Positions 45,201 to 56,100 of a DNA stretch of 64,000 nucleotides are shown one piece after another. The stretch spans positions 20,805,097 through 20,869,096 of the forward strand of contig CM055098.1 in the NCBI GenBank assembly GCA_029204225.1, in the 5' to 3' direction. Positions within the stretch are counted from its first letter, which is position 1. Every line of letters starts with the position of its first letter. The notes below the pieces were generated by a model. It saw nothing but the letters and a program-made list of their open reading frames with translations, did no database searches and was not told the origin of the DNA. The position numbers and the translations under genes were made by a program. The stretch is from Diphasiastrum complanatum (Eukaryota > Streptophyta > Lycopodiopsida > Lycopodiales > Lycopodiaceae).

Positions 45201-48200
45201 TACTGTTTACCAATGGTATTATTTTATATCAGTCTAAACTTGCTTCCAATCAGCATTGACCAAAACCTATGACTTTGCACTGGCTTCCTTGGAAAAAATT
45301 AGGAGATTAAAAAGTCATCTCATTTTCTCTTTTGGAATATCTCATGAATACAAGAGAGACGCATATAAATTCTATAAAGATTATTCTGCCTCATAAAAAG
45401 GCTGTGACAAAAAATGAGAAGAAGATTACAGCCCATAACAATGTGGACCAATATTTTCAGCTGTAAAAGGACTTCTCCCTTGTCATCTTTTAAGCTTAAA
45501 AAGGTCTTGTTGGTGACCTTTACACCCAGTTCAACATCTGTTCAATTATGGCTCTGCCTAACGGCATCACTGTAATCTTATGGCCATTTTACAAGATGCA
45601 AAGATCACCCAAAGCCCATCCCCGATGTCATTTTGTATAATGGCATACGCTGATGTTTCAGCATACCAAATATCAATTATTGACAGTTTCATTCTTTCAC
45701 ATTGTTAAAGCCATAGTTTATGAACTATACAACGATTCCTACTTGTTGGGGATTTGGGAAAAAAAATAATGCTGCTTGTTATTGTTTCTGTTCAAACATG
45801 ACTTCCTCAGCTGTCAAAGAAAATTTGGAAGAGTACCGTCTCACCTGATGCCCATCTGCATTTGGTGTTGATATAGAATGGTCCATGACGTACTGATGTC
45901 ATTCTCTACTGAGAAGTACTTCTAAATAGTCATTTGAGATGTCATACTAACATTACCTAGAATAGCACAACAGAATATTATGTAAATCAAAACCAAATTT
46001 GTTCTGCCTTTACAAAATTTTTCAGAATTGACCAAGAAGACTGAACCATCAAGTCAAATATACGTTATCTGAGATTGATTGTTTCTATCTTCTACTTTGT
46101 ACTTTCTTTATCAGGATCCACGGCAGATGCAGAAGATTCTACGAAGAAACGTCGAGTTGAACGGAAACGAATGTAAGCATTGAAACTTGAATGGCTGTTT
46201 ACAACTACTTAATTTTCTTTCATGGAGGGCACCGGCCAACTCTTGACTATCTTTCTTCTTACATTGCTGAAGCCACACATGTTGCTGGATTATGCTACAC
46301 TACAGCTTCTTTTTGTCGTCTTTCATCTTTCATTGCTGACTAACCAAGTAGCCCCAATTGCTGATAAGACGTCTGAGCTCTGAGCTTGAAGAAATGCTTG
46401 GACTTTTCCTTTGAGAAGAATGTGTTACATGTTCGCTGTTGCATTATCAGAGTCACCTGTTGACTTTCAAGCTATGCTGTTCTCGTGCAGTGAAAATAGT
46501 TCTTAGATTGGTTCCTACTAGAGTTATTGTATCTGCTCAAACAAGTTAGACTTCTATTCCATGGAATTGTTTAGGTTTGGAGAAGATTCCAGTAACCTTT
46601 CCTTATCCAAGATAAATCCAATTCATTTCACTGGATGGTGTAGTGTTTTGGCTCAGATCAAAAGGATTTTACTTGCAATTGACAGGATGACTGAGGCAAA
46701 GGGGAGAAGTTATGTTCCTATGATGCCCTCTGATCTACAAGCAGCTACAAAACGATGTGATGCTTTGGAAAAGGAAGTAAGGTCCCTGAAGCTGAACTTG
46801 TCTTTCATGAACAGGTATATCTTTCAAAGAATGGTAACCTTGCTAGTTTTGAAGCTATCATAATCTCCACGTTGAACCTGACAAAGTCTTTCTTGATATA
46901 TGCTAAAATTATGGCCTCAGTGTCAGATACTATATGAATCCTAGATATAGATAGCACTATATGAGAGAAGAATTCCGTCTCAGCATTACTTCTGACACAG
47001 CACTTGTGATCCGCTTATTCAGATATGCGTGCTGCATTCTTTCATCATTCTTTTCTTTATTCGTCATCTCTGAACTTCTTAGCACTTCTGAGTTTTTATA
47101 TCAAATTATTCTTTATCAGCTTACATTCTGGAAGTTAGATGTGGGTAGCAGGTTGCCTCTTGCTTCAAGGATCTGTTGTCCAGCATCAATTTTTTCCAAT
47201 TTTGCCTATTGTTTCAATCCGCCCATGGGTTGCTTAGTTGTTCACTAATTTTCAGTTTTGACTGTATGGATCCACCTACCACAGAATTCATTCTGATTTG
47301 CCAAATTCCATTTTACTTGTCAGCATAGTTTTGTGATTCTCTGATTCATTGAGATCCAAACTATAATTCCAATCCAAACTGTCATTCGATTTGACTCAGA
47401 TTCAGGGTTTTGCTAGATATTCCAGAGTCGCATTTTATCTCAATTATTGAAATTGACTGTAAATTGAGAGTACTGTGAACTATTTGGATGATCAACTCAC
47501 AATCCAGTTCCACACCTTCGTATTAATACCCATTGCCAATTGTACTCCGTAAGTTTGATCATTCTTCACCATCAGAATTTTAAGTCTCTGCATGACAGAA
47601 GAATTTATAAAGCGAGAATCAGATAGTATGTGCACTATCTCCCCTAAAATTTTGCCTCTCATTCAAAGCAGATTATTAGTTTTGAAGAATTCGTACTCAT
47701 GTTGCTAGAAATCGACTTTTTCCGCTCTGGACAGTCTCTGTGAAGATGACCCAGTTTCTTGCAATTAAAGCGAACTGTACTTTGCCTGCCTCTGAATAAT
47801 TTTCTATCTTTTCCTTTGCCCTTGGCTTTCTTCGGATAATTGTGTGCACCCTCATCCAACTCATCAAAAGACTGTCTGGTCCTTTTCTTGCTCTTCTTTG
47901 CCTCTTCAGGGCTATTTGCTTGGGATTTCCTCAAGGCTTCTCGCACGCATCCTCAAAATTTTGTTACACATTTCTCATGCACTCATTTTCATAATCGGCC
48001 GGCAAACCACATGGACGTAAGTATCAAATCCTTTGTTGCCCATCGTAGACTCCATAAGTCGTTTGTACATTAGCGAGAAAGGTCTTCAAGATAATGTCTT
48101 AAATTCTTCCCAAGTAGTTGGTTTCCATAAAACATCTCCCCACCAAGAAACTGCTTTACCTGAATGTAAAGCATTACGGTTTTGATCCTTTTTTCCTTTG

Positions 48201-50423
48201 GCATTTGATGAACATTAAAAAGTGGTAATGCATTGTGCTCTGGTGTTCTTTGTATTTTGGTTAGGACCACCTCCAGGAGCATAATGTCCATCCAATTTTC
48301 TCTCTCTTATGAATCACTCATTTTCTTTTCTCTTCACTTTCTCTCTCCTCTCTCCTCTCTCCGGTGGAATGCACGTTCTTTCCTCTCTCCGGTGGAATGC
48401 ACGTTCTCTCCCCTCTCTCTCATGGAATGTGCATGTGCTATGTGGCATCTCGTCATTGGCTATCCACATCCACATTCCACTAAAAAAATTTGCGAAAAAA
48501 AAAACGGCCAAAAACCAAAAAAAAAAAAAAAAACCTGGTCCACGCGTACGTACGGCTGTACCGTACGGCCAAAAAATGAAAAAAAAAAAAAACCTTCGCA
48601 CAATGGCATTACGTAGGGGAAGGCTCGAAGCCCTCGGGCCTTCCTTGCTGGTAGGGGCCTGCCCTCGGGCGGGCTCCCGCCCTCAGGCAAGGGCCCTCCC
48701 AGCAAGGAAGGCCCTCAGGTAGGGCCTTCCCCCCCACGTAAAATCAGTTTCTAAATTTTTACAAAGGAAATGGTGATGCCTCACAGAACGCATTTTATTT
48801 TACAGCCTACCTTTTGGACATAAAAAAAAATTACGTGCACCTTCTGCCCAAAAGGTGCATGTAAAAAAAAAATCACGTCAAAAAAAAAAAAAAAAATGTA
48901 AAAACAGAATTCACGGAAGAGAAGGGCTGGCTCCTCAGCCCTTTCGCCCGCGGAAGACTGTACCTCTTATGTTGTCTTACATAAAGCTCGAGTTACAAGA
49001 TGACTCTTTTCTGCTTTAGACTATCAAAATTACAAAGTGATGCAATCCGCAGGTTAGGGTAAAAAAAATTCAAGAAGAGGGTTGTCATGTAATGGAGACC
49101 CCATTTTCAGATAGCACTAAATGAGAGAAAGAAAGAGTTAGTAAGTTAAATTTAATATAGAGGTGCCTAAGAGTGACCCCACTTAAGCTCCTCAAGCATT
49201 AGTTAGGATGTTAACTAGTTATTGTGGATAGTGAATTTCAAGAGATAAAAAGCTCACGAAGCATGCAATAGTGCACAGCTTTAAGCTTTTTGTAGAGAAT
49301 ATTTAGCCCAATATTTGCTAAAAAGCAGCAACAAAAGGGGAACTTGGTAGCATTGACTGCGGGGGGTGGGATCTTTATGTTGAAATAACCGGTGGCAAAA
49401 AATTTGTATGGCATGCGGAATGGAGTGCACTTGTTTTTTTGGGTTCCCCGGCTGGTTGGTGCACCGCTTGTACCCATGTCGGAAGAACGTTAATGAGATC
49501 TTATCACAGCATAGAGTTTTGTTCTAAGATTTATCAAATGTACTTTCTAGACTTTTATATATAAATAAAGTAGATATCCAATTTCACCTTACAATACACT
49601 TCTAAAACATCAGGAAAGAGCCTCAGTGATGGTGATAAAGCAAGACAAATGGAGTAGATCATAACATGATGGTGTTTCAAGCAGTTGCGTTTGCTAAGCT
49701 TCTCATATACCTCTGCCAAATCCTCCTTGAATCTCTCAATAGGCATAATGTGTTTGCATAGTTCATATATATCACAGACGATTTCGACTTTACTGTACCA
49801 TGTCTGTAATCTGCTAGTGGGGTCTTAAGGAAGTGCCTTGTGTACAACGATACAGATGAATAACAGGACATTCATGCCGAATAGAGTTTAGTATGTCTAT
49901 GAGAATTTTGCTTTTATTTCAAATAAGCTCTTTATGAACCCTTATTGGTCAATTTTGATGAGATTGTGTGAAAATAGCTCAATTGATTGTTCACAGTTGA
50001 AGATCAAGCTATGCCTGCATCTCAATGTAACAATGACGAGTCATGTTTTGCTTATCATATTTAGGCCATGAATGTACCTTTATGTGAGGATGATAAACTC
50101 CATTTACCTTGTATGCATATATGTGTATAATTTTTAAGACCCTTAGAAGTCATTCCTGTCTCTGACAACTGGAGACGGCTGAACTCTTTGAACACATGCT
50201 TCGAACACATGAATGCTACCTACTAAGTTGACTTCTGTGAATATACAGTTGGCTTAGATTTAATTTTTGACGGAAAATATTTGTTTTCAGAAAGGACTCT
50301 GAGCAGACCAAGCGAATAGAAGATCTTGAAAAGCAGAATGAGGAGTTACTTGCAGAGAAAGATCGACTAGTGGAGGAGGTCAGACGTTTTACCTCAGGAA
50401 AAAACTTTGGTAGATCGTCTTAG
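39240..50423 (+). CDS. IPD3: CYCLOPS/IPD3 symbiosis transcription factor, 13 exons, about 588 aa
   Basis: Nuclear DNA-binding activator phosphorylated by CCaMK in the common symbiosis pathway (family knowledge). Exons: 39,240-39,324; 39,462-39,667; 41,634-41,689; 41,897-42,034; 42,249-42,300; 42,418-42,476; 42,626-43,326; 43,621-43,670; 43,820-43,871; 44,493-44,540; 46,115-46,172; 46,686-46,814; 50,291-50,423. All introns are GT-AG, phases agree, and the total is 1,767 nt. Family blocks: RNSSEEIFLRSFM (48-60), LRVNSEELFNTWL (81-93, R-x-x-S), WRMSSELAGNL (115-125), MTRSRSSELRRKY (190-202, R-x-x-S), VVNMLKGSLERKKL in exon 7, KKRRVERKR (493-501, likely nuclear signal), and a C-terminal coiled coil (LEKEVRSLKLNLSFMNRKDSEQ onward) to residue 588. 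Legume proteins are about 510-520 aa. The extra length comes from exon 1, a longer middle and exon 10. M41 (39,497) is the start that matches legume proteins; 39,240 adds 40 residues. Small first and last exons are splice predictions without transcript support. Confidence 0.92.
47659..48291 (-). pseudogene. Retrotransposon gag scrap inside CYCLOPS intron 12
   Basis: On the - strand, 48,070-48,291 gives a gag-like helical stretch (QVKQFLGGEMFYGNQLL, LRHYLEDLSR). 47,659-47,946 gives a basic linker (KKAKGKGKDRK) and a decayed zinc knuckle (NCKKLGHLHRDCPERKK) whose first Cys is lost. No LTR or pol remains. It lies antisense to the host gene and is removed with the intron. Confidence 0.6.
48353..48414. 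repeat. Pyrimidine-rich duplicated 28-bp phrase
   Basis: CCTCTCTCCGGTGGAATGCA followed by CGTTCT occurs twice in tandem, within a longer CT-rich stretch of intron 12. Confidence 0.75.
48610..48740. repeat. GC-rich foldback, about 131 bp, in CYCLOPS intron 12
   Basis: Two arms of about 60 bp are near-complementary around a centre at about 48,673. They share TACGTRGGGG at the outer ends, then GGAAGGC, GGGCCTTCCTTGCTGG and the inner GCGGG. It is much richer in G+C than the rest of the intron. Smaller hairpins flank it at 48,550-48,566 (GTACGG/CCGTAC), 48,831-48,864 (TGCACCTT/AAGGTGCA) and 48,922-48,943 (AAGGGCTG/CAGCCCTT). Confidence 0.82.
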
Positions 50424-50900
50424 TTTGAAATAAGAAGACTGGAATTGAAAGCATACGAAAACAAAGTAGCAGCATTATTGATTTGGGGATCTTGCAATGT
50501 CATTAGTGATACATTTGGCTGTTTATAATTCACCTCTTCACCTCTGTATAGCGGTTTTGTTTTTTCTTCTCAATCAAGAGAGGAACATCTACTATTAGGC
50601 CTGAAAGCAATACATTTCATGGCCATATGTACCATCTATTTCGGCAAGTTCTGTATGAAGGTCTTCTATCGTTATGGTTGTGCATTGTAAGCTCTACTCA
50701 ATTTGTAGCACCATTTCCAGCTTGACTTAAAAACTGTTGTGATAATCTGAGTAAACCAAGTGTGATAATACACACGCAAATAAGTATCCTGTATGGACCT
50801 ATTCTATTAACTGTGTTCATAGCTCTCAAGTGTAATTGATCTGTGAAGTATAGTAGGCAAATAATTTGAAGAATAACTTATTTATAATGCTTCTTGGTTT
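50424..50900. other. Probable 3' untranslated region and downstream flank of CYCLOPS/IPD3
   Basis: Non-coding AT-rich sequence after the TAG stop at 50,421. I see no clear AATAAA signal, so the transcript end cannot be placed. Confidence 0.4.
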
Positions 50901-50973
50901 CCAAGGGGAGGCTCGAACTTGAGACCAAAGAAACTTTGGATGTCAAGCTAACCAATTGAGCCAACCCCGTTGG
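50901..50973 (-). other. tRNA-like sequence (pseudo-tRNA or SINE head)
   Basis: The - strand has an A-box-like TTGGCTCAATTGGTTAGC and, about 30 bases later, a B-box-like AGTTCGAGCCT, at the spacing of a tRNA gene. The T-stem and acceptor stem pair poorly, so a working tRNA is unlikely. A tRNA-derived SINE or tRNA pseudogene fits better. Confidence 0.45.
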
Positions 50974-51082
50974 ATAACTTATTTATAATAGATATAGCAT
51001 TGCAGAAACACTCTGAATGCATGTAAAAATTCGTATAGACAAACGTTAAAACTTGTAGTGATAATTGCCACATAAGATCATC

Positions 51083-51338
51083 ATTATGAACTAGGTAGCG
51101 GGCGTGAGGAGGCCCGCTACCGTGTGTAGCAGGCACCCTTCATGCACCGAGCCACCCTGCGGCGAGGTGCGTTGAAGGGTGCCCTGCTACAGGGTAGCAT
51201 GCCTGCTCAGGCCCACTACCTGGCATAATTTTCGTTTTGGCCCTTCAATTGAAAGGCAATTACACTATGGCTCTGAACATCTGTGTTCAAAGCCAATGAA
51301 AATGTGGCACCTGTCCACTATTAGCCCAAACGAAAATT
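51083..51338. repeat. Second GC-rich foldback with an adjoining inverted repeat
   Basis: Arms 51,083-51,150 and 51,163-51,230 are near-complementary (ATTATG...AGGTAGYGGGC, then CGCTACC/GGTAGC and GCACCCTTCA/TGAAGGGTGC). A second inverted pair, AATTTTCGTTTTGGCCC near 51,228 and GCCCAAACGAAAATT at 51,324-51,338, overlaps the right end. The layout resembles the intron 12 foldback, though the sequences differ. Confidence 0.72.
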
Positions 51339-53282
51339 ACACAATGTATATTGTTCCTACTTTGGTGAGTTGTGCAATTTCAATAGTTTAGGTCCTAGGA
51401 GCCTCCCCAATCACCTGGAGAACTTGTTGGTATAAAACTTCTAGCATTAAATTTGTATGACACCTGCTAAAGTCTCGATATTGAGGTTTTTCCAGTTTCT
51501 TGGAGGCATGGCTCTAGGCTGGATCCGTGTTGACAAGTTTCAGCTATTTCTTCAAGATAAATGCAACATATGTATGCAGTGAAGCATGCAATGTTATGAT
51601 TTTTTTTAAATTATACACATCCATATAGTCGAGCCATATTAACTTACATCACATCGTGTTAATGTGGGTTCCATTGAGATTAATTGCTATTCTACTCTAG
51701 ATGCATTGTGTATCATCCAACCCACATGTACAATTCATTTGCTATCCAATTTTTTTGACAAGCTTTGAAAAATGATTTCAAATGATGCTCAATATATGTG
51801 CACAAACATAGAACAAGATGACAAATAGAAAATGATTTTATTTTAGTCATATAAGATAGGAATCAGCTATGGTACTTCGGTTTGTACCATGAATTTGCTG
51901 TTGGCTGCTTGAAATAAACTTACATTTTGAAAGCAAAGTTGGAAGAGAGAGGTGTGAGCACTAAATGGGTCAAGTTATGGCATATACTTGTTGGAGCATT
52001 TATTGATTAAAAAGAAAAGTACCACATGCAAGTCTATAAAGGTTGAAATAGCAAGTTGCAACAATATTTCTGCTATACAGTATATGGTGTGAATGAGTAC
52101 ACTTGTTTGACTTGTTGAAGCATTTATTGGTATTAGAGAAAGATGTAGTATATGCTTTGTAGAATGCACCAATCTTCTATTATTGCTAGCATTGACAAAA
52201 ACATGCATCTCAAAAGTAGAACATTTTGACCCTTGTCAAAAAGTACACGGACTATACAAAAAACATTTGCCAAAAAGAAAAGAAGGTTTAATATGGTCGA
52301 TCTCTTACCTCAAAACACTTACATGGTATATTTTGTTCTCCATGATGCGAGAACTAGAACCTTGGTCAAATGATAGAGTTTCAAGGGGTGCAACCACTTA
52401 AAACAAATCCAACATCCTTACGGTATCAGTCACAACAATTGCATTTCTATGCCAATACTAGAAGATAATAATGCTTTGCTAACAATCCATTGTTTTCCAA
52501 TCATCATGAAACACCTAAACAATGTTTTCATTAGATTTATGACATCATTCTTTATAGCAACCTCAAAATTAAGTCAAGCATTCATGAACCTTATGATTGG
52601 AAACGATTGTTGGCCATTCCTATAAATGAAAATCTCCTTCATGCACGGCTCCACAAGACGATGAATTGAAGACATGGGTTGTTCCATGTCTTGATAGAAC
52701 ACATCATTTGAAAAAATTGTGAATGCCACATACAGTAAAGACAATAACCTACCTTGTCTACATGTAGGAACATGCAACTATTTCATTGACATTCACAAGT
52801 ATATATCATAGCTTCATCAAATATTTATTGTTTTGCTTCACTTGGTTTGGACGAACTCTGATTACAATCAAATATGTATAATGTAATACATTACTTAAGA
52901 GCACAGTGCCCTTATTTCCAATTTTTCCCTAAGACAATTTAACAACAAAATTAGATTACCCTATTTTTAAGACAACCTATTACATAAGCAAAATACTTTC
53001 ATTGGCATTCTACATATGTAAGTCTAGGTCGAGGGACTTAAGATAGTGAATAAGCTAGGCCACACCTAATGGCCGGTTGTCCTTGTAAATTACAACATTC
53101 CTCCTTGGCTAAGTATCAAGAAGGGGCACCTAATGCTTGCCCTTCTTATCCCGAAAAAATACAAGGCCAAAAAAATGGACGTGTATACGGCTCTCTTGAT
53201 AGATAAGCTAAAGATTCTATGGCAAGGAGTTCAAGTGACTGATATATCAAGACCACGCAAAACAATTTTAAATTAAATTTTT
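51339..53282. other. Intergenic AT-rich sequence, no gene seen
   Basis: No frame with recognised motifs on either strand and no defined repeat boundaries. Confidence 0.45.
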
Positions 53283-53535
53283 TGCAGTGCCACACTTGGC
53301 TTTGCCACACAAAATTTTGAAAATTCAATTTTTTTAAATATCATGTCTTATAAATTGGCGTGGCACAACCACGCGTGGCAGAGCCACAACAGGTTAAATA
53401 ACCAACTTTTCATGTGATTCGTCACGTGTGGGACTACCACATGTGGAAAACTTACAGAGAATTCTCTGAAGATTTGCCATGCATGGCAAAACTACAAAAA
53501 AAAAAAAATGGGATTTGCCACGCGTGGCAAACAAT
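53283..53535. repeat. Cluster of short palindromes around CACGCG/CACATG
   Basis: In about 250 bp: GTGGC/GCCAC repeats including CCACGCGTGG (about 53,371), CCACATGTGG (about 53,439), TTGCCATGCATGGCAA (about 53,475) and the perfect 18-mer TTTGCCACGCGTGGCAAA (about 53,514-53,531). It has no coding potential. Confidence 0.75.
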
Positions 53536-54194
53536 TGACCTGTGATTTTCACAATATCTACTATACGTGATTTTTTTAAGATTAATTGCTCGCTAGGTTA
53601 GATATCAAATATTTTGATTCCTCTAGTGCTGTCATATGTTACGAATGGTTATCGTTTTATATTCTAGAAAATTAGGAAGTGATTATCAATGTGTACTGAG
53701 ACATTTTTACTGGTTAAGATAATTTGTAATTACTCTTCAGTGATATATTCACAATCTAGGGTTTTTTTTTTGAAAATTTTAGTTAGCACGGTTGAGTGAA
53801 AATACATCAGTTTTTGTTTCAAATTTGTCATTTGACATAGAGGCATGAATTCTCATGTTCTATTTGAGCTCTTTTCATGATATTAGTAAGAATCTGATGA
53901 CGATGTGAATATATAATTTGCATGATTGTGCATACTTGATTATGATGAATTGCATTGTCAACATTTTGGACTGAGCAAACGAGCAAAGAAGGAATATTTC
54001 AAGCAACATGTGTCTATCTACAACTTTTTTCTTTTATGAAAAGAAAAGTCATTTCGACCAGAATGAGTATATGAAGATATTGCTTTTCTAGCTTTTCAAT
54101 ATAGTGAGGATGTTTCAAATGGAAAATGTTTTTGAAGCGTATAAATCAATATCATGTTACTATTTCCCGTATGAAAAACAAGAAAGAACAAACA
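53536..54194. other. AT-rich spacer, no gene seen
   Basis: No open frame or repeat that I can support. Confidence 0.45.
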
Positions 54195-54385
54195 AAAAAA
54201 CCTCCCTTGATACGGGAAATTGATACCGGGTATCGAATTCGATACTTGGTATCGATTTTTCGTACCATAAAAACCTCCCTTGATACGGGAATTCGATACC
54301 GGGTATCAATTTCTCGTGTCAATTTTTTTTTTTTGATACGGGAAATTGATACCCGGTATCGAATTCCTGTATCAAGGGAGTTTTT
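54195..54385. repeat. Inverted and direct repeats of GATACCGGGTATC type
   Basis: The phrase CCTCCCTTGATACGGG occurs twice on the + strand and once inverted (CTGTATCAAGGGAG). The core GATACC(C/G)GGTATC, itself a palindrome, occurs repeatedly with GATACGGGAAATTGATAC variants. The open frames on both strands here (54,126-54,535) mirror each other because of the symmetry and are not genes. Confidence 0.82.
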
Positions 54386-54670
54386 GTTTATGAAAAAAGT
54401 ATGGTTTTTAACGTATGAAAAAATGTTATCGTTTTTTACATATAATTTGAGTCTGCAATTATTACAAAAACATACTTTTTTTTTTTGTTTAAAGATTGAT
54501 ATGTAAAATCGATCCATCTTTGACGAGATTTGCAAGTGCCCAAATACGTATGCAAGATTTGCGAGTGCCCAAACACATTTTATTTATATCTTTTCCATGG
54601 ATATTGTTTTCTTATCATTGTATGTTTTTTTTTTATCACAAAAGATTATGGTACAGTAGATTGAAATGGT

Positions 54671-54899
54671 TATGTAATATCTAGATTGATGAGTACAACT
54701 TGCATATGGTTTGTAGACTTAGAATTAGCAAAGTCATGCTTGTACAAACTCGTGGCAATTCCCATGCATTAATTTTAAATGATCCATAGTGACATGCAAG
54801 GCATGCACAAAGTGTAATGGACACATGCATGGTGATTTGGACATTTCTAGTTAGAATTAGCACACTTGTAAAAAGTTGGTAGAATTTCATGCATGGGAA
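54671..54899. repeat. 229-bp direct repeat, copy 1 (upstream of the element E LTR)
   Basis: Nearly identical to 59,987-60,215: starts TATGTAATATCTAGATTGAT and ends TTTCATGCATGGGAA. It may be the U3 end of the E LTR or the 3' end of an adjoining element copy. Confidence 0.9.
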
Positions 54900-54900
54900 T

Positions 54901-55326
54901 TGACAAATGTCAAATAGACTCTAGATGTCATTTTGTAATGAATGGATGTGGTTCTACCTCGAGCTACCTCAAATTCCATAAATATGTGTAGCTCTCCTCA
55001 CAATCAATGATGAAGAACCAAAGTTTTGTAGCTATCTCATGTCATTTTGGATCTAAACAATTTTGCTTGTTATCTCTCTACTTTTCTCTCTCTAACTCGT
55101 GTTGAAGTTAATGCTTATACACTGATATCTTGTACTTTTGCTCATTATTGATTTATTACTATCATATTTTGTTGCTTAGCATGCTAGATTGTGGTTAAGC
55201 CATTTCTTCTGAACTAGATCTTGTTAATCAATCTAGAATCAGGATATTGTGCTAATCACAAAGCTTAATTAAATCCATCATACTTGTGGACATTCTCCAC
55301 ACATGTGAAACCTGGAAATTTTGTCA
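54901..55326 (+). repeat. Element E 5' LTR
   Basis: Begins TGACAAAT and ends ATTTTGTCA, near-perfect inverted ends, directly followed by a tRNA-iMet primer site. If the 229-bp repeat before it belongs to the LTR, the true start would be about 54,671 and the length about 656 bp. Confidence 0.7.
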
Positions 55327-55339
55327 TGGTATCAGAGCC
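55327..55339 (+). promoter_or_regulatory. Element E primer-binding site (tRNA-iMet)
   Basis: Reads TGGTATCAGAGCC immediately after the LTR end TTGTCA. Confidence 0.93.
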
Positions 55340-56100
55340 AAATTAAGCTTTGCATGCTAACATCTCTGATTGTACAAGAAATTGAGAGCTAAATCAAGCA
55401 AAAAAGCAGTTTTGCACTTTTTCTCACCCTTCTGTGAAGTGTATTTGGATCAAATCGGATTGGAACTAAATTTTCAGACCTGAAAAGTGATAGTACGAAA
55501 TTTTGGAATTCCACACGTGTGAAAATCAGAAATTTTTAGTCCCTTTCATTTCCTTGCTTATAGATCCAAAGATAGTAGTGTTATAGCTTGATGGAAAGCT
55601 TATGATCTATACTTACTTTCCATAGAAATTGAAACCAAATCAATATGATGTGTCTAGCAAGACTTATAATCTCTTAAAGAGGATAGGGATAGGTCCAAAA
55701 TCCGAGTGACAGCATTTTGATTTGATTCAATCTTGCTTTGTTCTGAATCCATTGTTTTGAGCATCCTACACAAGAAACTGAAGATCAAGACTGAGTTTGA
55801 AGTAATTGAACACCTTTTGAGCCTTCTGAGAGTCAATTGTGTTTTCTTTTGAAGCATTTAACATGTGCCAAAAGTAGGATTCAAACTACCCAAAGTGTCT
55901 CAATCCACTTTGTGTGTCTGATCTAGATAACTTGTCTTGTGGAATATTTGAGATTCATCTCAAATACAGTTGCAAGTGTTTCACATAGGAAGGTAGAACA
56001 TCCTTGAAAATACCTATAGTGAAAGAGAGCAGTAACTTTAAGTCTGATTGAAACAAGCTCAAACATATTGCAGTCCAATAACTAAGAAGTCTTCATTAAA
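55340..56100 (+). other. Element E 5' leader
   Basis: Non-coding. It contains CCACACGTGTGAAAA near 55,512, which shares an ACACGTGTGAA core with the palindrome in the element D LTR. Confidence 0.55.

Noticed and set aside
46561-46685. Start of an ATG-initiated frame continuing into CYCLOPS exon 12
   Set aside because: The upstream part is intron: a clear TTGACAG acceptor at 46,685 restores the phase from exon 11, and the upstream residues have no family similarity.
48233-48722. Several overlapping frames rich in Lys, Phe or Arg in CYCLOPS intron 12
   Set aside because: They follow homopolymer A tracts and the GC-rich foldback and mirror each other on opposite strands.
54126-54535. Two 120-codon frames on opposite strands
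   Set aside because: Both arise from the palindromic GATACCGGGTATC repeats and are nearly the same peptide; not a gene.
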